This document shows, piece after piece, positions 60,322-64,000 of a stretch of DNA of 64,000 bases; positions within the stretch are counted from its first letter, which is position 1, and every line of letters starts with the position of its first letter. The DNA comes from an uncultured Pelagibacteraceae bacterium (lineage in GTDB: Bacteria > Pseudomonadota > Alphaproteobacteria > Pelagibacterales > Pelagibacteraceae): positions 1 through 64,000 of the forward strand of contig CABZDR010000003.1 in NCBI GenBank assembly GCA_902524535.1, written 5' to 3'. Under the pieces are notes generated by a model, which saw nothing but the letters and a program-made list of their open reading frames with translations, made no database searches and was not told the origin of the DNA. Position numbers and translations under genes: made by a program.

Positions 60322-60340
60322 GAGAATGATAATCAGTAAC
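60322..60340. promoter_or_regulatory. Fur-like box
   Basis: The 19 bases starting GAGAATGATAATC match the classic Fur box at 16 of 19 positions. It lies 5 bp before the ATG of the hydrolase gene and about 82 bp upstream of the suf promoter. It could silence the hydrolase directly and contribute to iron control of suf. In alphaproteobacteria the Fur homologue often senses manganese (Mur) or is replaced by Irr/RirA. Confidence 0.6.
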
Positions 60341-60344
60341 AATT

Positions 60345-61001
60345 ATGGATAATAAAATTTTAGAAATATTTATACCTGGTCCAGCTGGAAGACTTGAAGC
60401 GAAATATTATAAAAGTAAAAAACCAACATCACCAATCGCTTTAGTTTTACAACCACACCCTCAATACGGCGGTACGATGAATAACAAAGTGGTTGTAGAA
60501 ACTTTTCAAACATTTATGGAAAACGACTTTTCGGTTTGTAGAGTAAATTTTCGAGGAGTAGGAAAAAGTGATGGAGAATTTGATAATGGTCAAGGAGAAC
60601 TTGCTGATGCTGCTGCTGCACTTGATTGGTTAGAGAGAGAAAATTTTGACAATTCTCAATGTTGGGTATCTGGTTTTTCTTTTGGATCTTTAATTGCAAT
60701 GCAGCTTTTAATGAGACGACCAGAGATAAACAGATTTATTGCTATCTCTCCTCAGCCAAATGCATATGATTTTTCTTTTTTATCTCCCTGTCCAACGTCA
60801 GGTCTAATGATCTATGGCAAAAAAGATGAATTAGTACCAGTTGAATACATTAATGAATTAAATAAGAGATTAAGTTCTCAAAAAGGCATCAAAGTTGAAT
60901 TTCAATCAGTTCAGGATGCTAATCATTTTTTTTCAAAAAATGAAAATTCTTTGGTGAAGGAACTTAACAAATATATCAAAAAGGAAATTGCTCTTTATTA
61001 A
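60345..61001 (+). CDS. alpha/beta hydrolase
   Basis: A 218-residue serine hydrolase of the COG2945 type. The nucleophile elbow is SGFSFGSL (Gly-x-Ser-x-Gly), HPHPQYGGTM is a family hallmark near the N-terminus, and DANHFFSK holds the catalytic His; GKKDELVPVEYI supplies the acidic residue. The substrate is unknown. It is divergent from iscR and has a Fur-like box at its ribosome-binding region, suggesting iron-dependent expression. Confidence 0.87.
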   Translation: MDNKILEIFIPGPAGRLEAKYYKSKKPTSPIALVLQPHPQYGGTMNNKVVVETFQTFMENDFSVCRVNFRGVGKSDGEFDNGQGELADAAAALDWLERENFDNSQCWVSGFSFGSLIAMQLLMRRPEINRFIAISPQPNAYDFSFLSPCPTSGLMIYGKKDELVPVEYINELNKRLSSQKGIKVEFQSVQDANHFFSKNENSLVKELNKYIKKEIALY

Positions 61002-61002
61002 A

Positions 61003-62148
61003 TTAAAAATTCTCAACTAAAATACCTCCAGTTGATGCTTCTTTGCATCTTGTTGTACTCGGAAAAGAAATAGGTAATCCTTCTACAGACCTAATTGCTA
61101 AAAAAGCAAAAGCCTGTGACTCAATATAGTCTCCATTAATCTCATATTTATCTATTGGATCAATATCTATTTTATCAAAATTATTTTGAATACATTCCAA
61201 TAAATATTCATTTTTTCTTCCACCTCCACAAACTAACCATTGATATTTAGAAAGTTTATTTTTTTTATGAATAAAACTCATTCCATCAGAAATAAGTTTA
61301 GCAGTAAAATCTGTGATAGTTGCAGCACCATTTTCTAAAGAAAGACCTTTTGAAAAAAAAATATCGAAATCCTTAATGTCCAAAGATTTTTCATACTGTG
61401 GATTATTGTTAAAATTTTCTAAAGCTTGATTTAAAATTAGTTTGTCAACTTTGCCTGATCTAGCAATTGAACCCTTGTCATCATATTTATTTTTTGAATT
61501 TTTTCTAATCCATTCATCTATTAAACAATTACCTGGACCTATGTCATATGCATAAATCTTCTCGGATTGCCAAAAATTATTCCAATTAACTGTTGATGTT
61601 ATATTAGCAATCCCCCCAATATTTAAAATATATATTGGAAACTCTAAATCAAATTTTTTATTTATTTTATTTGCTAAAGCATTATGAAAAATCGGTGTAA
61701 GGGGTGCCCCTTGACCGCCATTTTTTAAATCATTTTGTCTAAAATTATATACTACCTTTTTTTTAGTTAATTGTGATAATAGATTCCCATTACCTAACTG
61801 TTTAGAAATTTTTTTTTTAGAATCATGGAATATTGTTTGTCCATGGAATCCTATCAGATCTATATTTGAATTAAATTTTTTAATCGTTTTATTTGCCGCT
61901 TTATAATGAAATAATGTAACCTCTCTTTCTAGATCTTTAATCTCAGTAAAATACTTTCCTAAATCATCTGAATTTGAAATTTTATCTCTAATCTCTAACA
62001 ATTTTTGAACCAATTCTTTATCATATTCAAAATATCTATCTAATTCTATTGAATACTCTTTATAACCATCAGATTTAATTATAGATATGTCTATTCCATC
62101 TAATGAAGTGCCACTCATAAGACCCATTGATGTATAAATTTTAGCCAT
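61003..62148 (-). CDS. anmK: anhydro-N-acetylmuramic acid kinase
   Basis: A 381-residue kinase that recycles anhydro-MurNAc from cell-wall turnover to MurNAc-6-phosphate. GLMSGTSLDGID is the N-terminal signature and GFHGQTIFHD, LNIGGIANIT, YDIGPGNCLIDEW and WLVCGGGRKN complete the ATP- and sugar-binding set. Length is normal. Convergent with the hydrolase gene (1 bp gap) and divergent from tyrS. Confidence 0.94.
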   Translation of the reverse strand: MAKIYTSMGLMSGTSLDGIDISIIKSDGYKEYSIELDRYFEYDKELVQKLLEIRDKISNSDDLGKYFTEIKDLEREVTLFHYKAANKTIKKFNSNIDLIGFHGQTIFHDSKKKISKQLGNGNLLSQLTKKKVVYNFRQNDLKNGGQGAPLTPIFHNALANKINKKFDLEFPIYILNIGGIANITSTVNWNNFWQSEKIYAYDIGPGNCLIDEWIRKNSKNKYDDKGSIARSGKVDKLILNQALENFNNNPQYEKSLDIKDFDIFFSKGLSLENGAATITDFTAKLISDGMSFIHKKNKLSKYQWLVCGGGRKNEYLLECIQNNFDKIDIDPIDKYEINGDYIESQAFAFLAIRSVEGLPISFPSTTRCKEASTGGILVENF

Positions 62149-62195
62149 TCTTATTTTTTTTTGTCAAATATTGTATATTGTAGAACTATAAACTC

Positions 62196-63425
62196 ATGAA
62201 TAAATTTTTAAAAGAATTTAAAGATAGAGGGTATTACTATCAATGTACAAATGAAAAAGAATTAACTGAATTATTAAATAAAAAAAAAATAAAAGCATAT
62301 ATTGGATTTGATTGTACTGCACAAAGTCTTCACGTTGGAAGTCTTCTTCAAATTATGTGTTTAAGATTATTGCAACATCACGGGCATCAGCCAATAGTTT
62401 TGTTAGGTGGTGGAACAACAAGAATTGGTGATCCATCAGGCAAAGACAGAACGCGAAAAATTTTATCAGAGATTGAAATAGAAAAAAATGCGAAAAATAT
62501 CGAAAAAATTTTGAGAAATTATTTAGATACGTCAGATAAAAAAGTAAAACCTATTTTTGTAAATAATTATAAATGGCTTAAAAATTTAAATTATATCTCT
62601 TTTTTAAGAGATATAGGAAAACATTTTACAATTAACAAGATGCTTACATTCGAAAGTGTTAAAAACAGACTGGATAGAGAGCAATCGTTAAGTTACATGG
62701 AATTTAATTATATGATTTTACAAGCTTACGATTTTTTAGAATTAAATAAAAAAGAGAATTGTATTTTACAGATTGGAGGTTCAGATCAATGGGGAAATAT
62801 TGTTAATGGAGTTGAGTTGATAAAAAGATATTCTGATAATCAAGTTTTTGGACTAACAACCCCTTTAATCACATTAGCCTCGGGAGCAAAAATGGGCAAA
62901 ACCGCAGATGGTGCAATTTGGTTAGATAAAAATTTATTATCTCCATATGACTATTGGCAATTTTGGAGAAATACAGATGATAAAGATGTTATTAAATTTT
63001 TAAAATTTTTTACAGATGAAAAAATAGAAAGTACTCAAAATTTGAAAGATGCTAATGTGAATGATTTAAAAATTTTACTAGCTAACAAAACTACCGAAAT
63101 GCTTCATGGTAAAAAGGAATCAAAAAATTCAGAAAAAATTGCTAAAGAAACTTTTTCAAGTAATTCTACAGGTTCAAATCTACCGTCAATTAAAATGGAT
63201 AAATCTCAGTTAAATAATAAATTGAATATCATTGATTTAGTAATTATTTCAAAATTTGAAAATTCTAAAAGTGAGATAAGAAGGTTAATTAATGGTAAAG
63301 CAATTAAAATTAATAATGAAATTATTCTCAACGAAAAAACAATTGTTGACAAAAGTTTTTTTAATAAAGATTATCTTAAACTTTCAATTGGAAAAAAAAG
63401 ACATATTAAAATTGAATTGATTTAA
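62196..63425 (+). CDS. tyrS: tyrosyl-tRNA synthetase
   Basis: A 409-residue class I synthetase charging tRNA-Tyr. HVGSLLQ is the HIGH-like motif and KMGKTADG the KMSKS-like motif; IGFDCTAQSLHVGS and GGSDQWGNIVNG are the tyrosine and adenylate sites. The C-terminal ~65 residues form an S4 RNA-binding domain (SEIRRLINGKAIKINNE). It overlaps the convergent AsmA-like gene by 4 bp. Confidence 0.97.
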   Translation: MNKFLKEFKDRGYYYQCTNEKELTELLNKKKIKAYIGFDCTAQSLHVGSLLQIMCLRLLQHHGHQPIVLLGGGTTRIGDPSGKDRTRKILSEIEIEKNAKNIEKILRNYLDTSDKKVKPIFVNNYKWLKNLNYISFLRDIGKHFTINKMLTFESVKNRLDREQSLSYMEFNYMILQAYDFLELNKKENCILQIGGSDQWGNIVNGVELIKRYSDNQVFGLTTPLITLASGAKMGKTADGAIWLDKNLLSPYDYWQFWRNTDDKDVIKFLKFFTDEKIESTQNLKDANVNDLKILLANKTTEMLHGKKESKNSEKIAKETFSSNSTGSNLPSIKMDKSQLNNKLNIIDLVIISKFENSKSEIRRLINGKAIKINNEIILNEKTIVDKSFFNKDYLKLSIGKKRHIKIELI

Positions 63426-64000
63426 TTTTTTTTAATTTTTTCTAAAGTTCTGGTTATAAATCGAGGAGTTAAAGTTTTAATCGGATTTACTGAAGTTTCA
63501 AGTTTTTTTGGTGGTCCTTTAATTTTAAAGCTTACACCAAAAACCCCTTCCCCAGTTTTTTTTCCAACAAGAATATCTCCAAGGATGGGTATTGAACCAA
63601 TAGCTTTATTAATTGTTGTAGCTGGAACTAAGGTTCCTCTGAGACTTACTAATTTGCTTTTTTCAATATACCCTTCCATTAAAATTGAAATTGCTGGTCC
63701 AATGGCATAAATTTCATCAATCGTCATAAGTTTATCTTTATTTTGGAAACTCATCTCAAATTCGGAAAATCCAATACCTTCTCCCGATAGTAAATCCGCT
63801 ATACCCTGTAGGGAGGCTAAAGTTAAAATTTTAGTCAAAGCTGGAAGCTCTTTCAAATTAAAATCATAAATCTTTAATTTTGAATTAGAAATATCTTGAG
63901 ACTTGACTGAGTAAAAATCTATTGATCCTTTTTCAAAACCTTTTATAAAGTTGAATTTTTTAACAAAAGGCTTTGCTTGATCTGTGTAAAAAGTTGTTAC
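63422..64000 (-). CDS. AsmA-like/YhdP family protein, C-terminal end; 5' end beyond window
   Basis: The minus-strand frame is open from the window edge (64000) to the stop at 63422, 192 codons of the C-terminal part, so the gene begins outside the window. GTLVPATTINKAIGSIPILGDILVG and GEGVFGVSFKIKGPPKKLETSVNPI are the typical C-terminal block of alphaproteobacterial AsmA/YhdP proteins, large inner-membrane-anchored proteins that transport phospholipid to the outer membrane. The TTG at 63856 is internal, not a start. Confidence 0.85.
   Translation of the reverse strand, partial: VTTFYTDQAKPFVKKFNFIKGFEKGSIDFYSVKSQDISNSKLKIYDFNLKELPALTKILTLASLQGIADLLSGEGIGFSEFEMSFQNKDKLMTIDEIYAIGPAISILMEGYIEKSKLVSLRGTLVPATTINKAIGSIPILGDILVGKKTGEGVFGVSFKIKGPPKKLETSVNPIKTLTPRFITRTLEKIKKN

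Noticed and set aside
63854..63856. TTG at 63856 as the start of the last gene
   Set aside because: The frame stays open to the window edge with sensible AsmA-like sequence, so the codon is internal.
1..64000. CRISPR arrays, insertion sequences, prophage or integrase genes
   Set aside because: I found no spaced repeats, transposase-like or phage-like proteins, and gene order is dense and operon-like throughout.

Overview
The window looks like a piece of a streamlined marine alphaproteobacterial genome of the SAR11/Pelagibacterales type. The evidence is very A+T-rich DNA (by eye about 70%), genes packed with gaps of a few bases or ATGA/TAATG overlaps, no stretch over 300 bp without a gene, and characteristic content: a taurine-type ABC transporter, a dimethylglycine/sarcosine dehydrogenase-like flavoprotein, alanine dehydrogenase, SUF as the iron-sulfur system, and several 2-oxoglutarate oxygenases. 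I see no phage, insertion sequence, CRISPR array or rRNA. There is one tRNA.

Layout. 1-5.4 kb: small metabolic genes and two glycosyltransferases. The first gene runs off the left edge. 5.4-12 kb: an amino-acid ABC transporter (binding protein and two permeases, no ATPase), then a compact polyamine and methylthioadenosine (MTA) salvage block: an AdoMet decarboxylase/aminopropyltransferase fusion, a class II aldolase, mtnA, mtnP and a divergent apt. 12-15 kb: rfbB-rfbA, a tRNA(CAT) and an unknown gene. 15-16.6 kb: two tandem paralogous small membrane proteins divergent from a tandem-HTH regulator. 16.6-29.6 kb: a catabolic island, with a BASS-type symporter, the minus-strand operon aminotransferase-ald-FAD/GcvT dehydrogenase, and the divergent plus-strand run of a TauABC-like transporter, an Ldh_2 oxidoreductase, a phosphate acetyltransferase and a HisD-like dehydrogenase. 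I read this as sulfonate (taurine-type) uptake and breakdown.

29.6-34 kb: MsrB, LysE exporter, methyltransferase, 1-Cys peroxiredoxin, cysE-cysK. 34-37.4 kb: a tight run of small, poorly described genes (several probable alpha+beta-barrel proteins, a DUF1330 protein, an NTF2-like protein, an HCCA-isomerase-like protein, small membrane proteins, and an SMR-like protein lacking the essential glutamate). 37-48 kb: assorted metabolism, including aldehyde dehydrogenases, two 2OG oxygenases, an FAH-family hydrolase and CcdA. 48-52 kb: homocysteine methyltransferase, glycosyltransferase, epimerase, DMT exporter, YbaK. 52-54 kb: glnA and an unlisted 55-residue protein. 54-60.2 kb: a complete iscR-sufBCDSU-sufT-sufA operon whose promoter carries a near-perfect type-1 IscR operator, with a Fur-like box just beyond it. 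60.3-64 kb: a hydrolase, anmK, tyrS and the C-terminal end of an AsmA-like protein that runs off the right edge.

How it fits together: polyamine synthesis releases MTA, which the adjacent mtnP-mtnA-aldolase genes would split, while apt recovers the adenine. In the 17-30 kb island, taurine-like compounds would enter through the ABC transporter, be deaminated by the aminotransferase, and have pyruvate regenerated by Ald. The FAD/GcvT enzyme, Ldh_2, Pta and HisD-like genes suggest the island handles more than plain taurine. No sulfoacetaldehyde acetyltransferase (xsc) is in the window, so the pathway must continue elsewhere.
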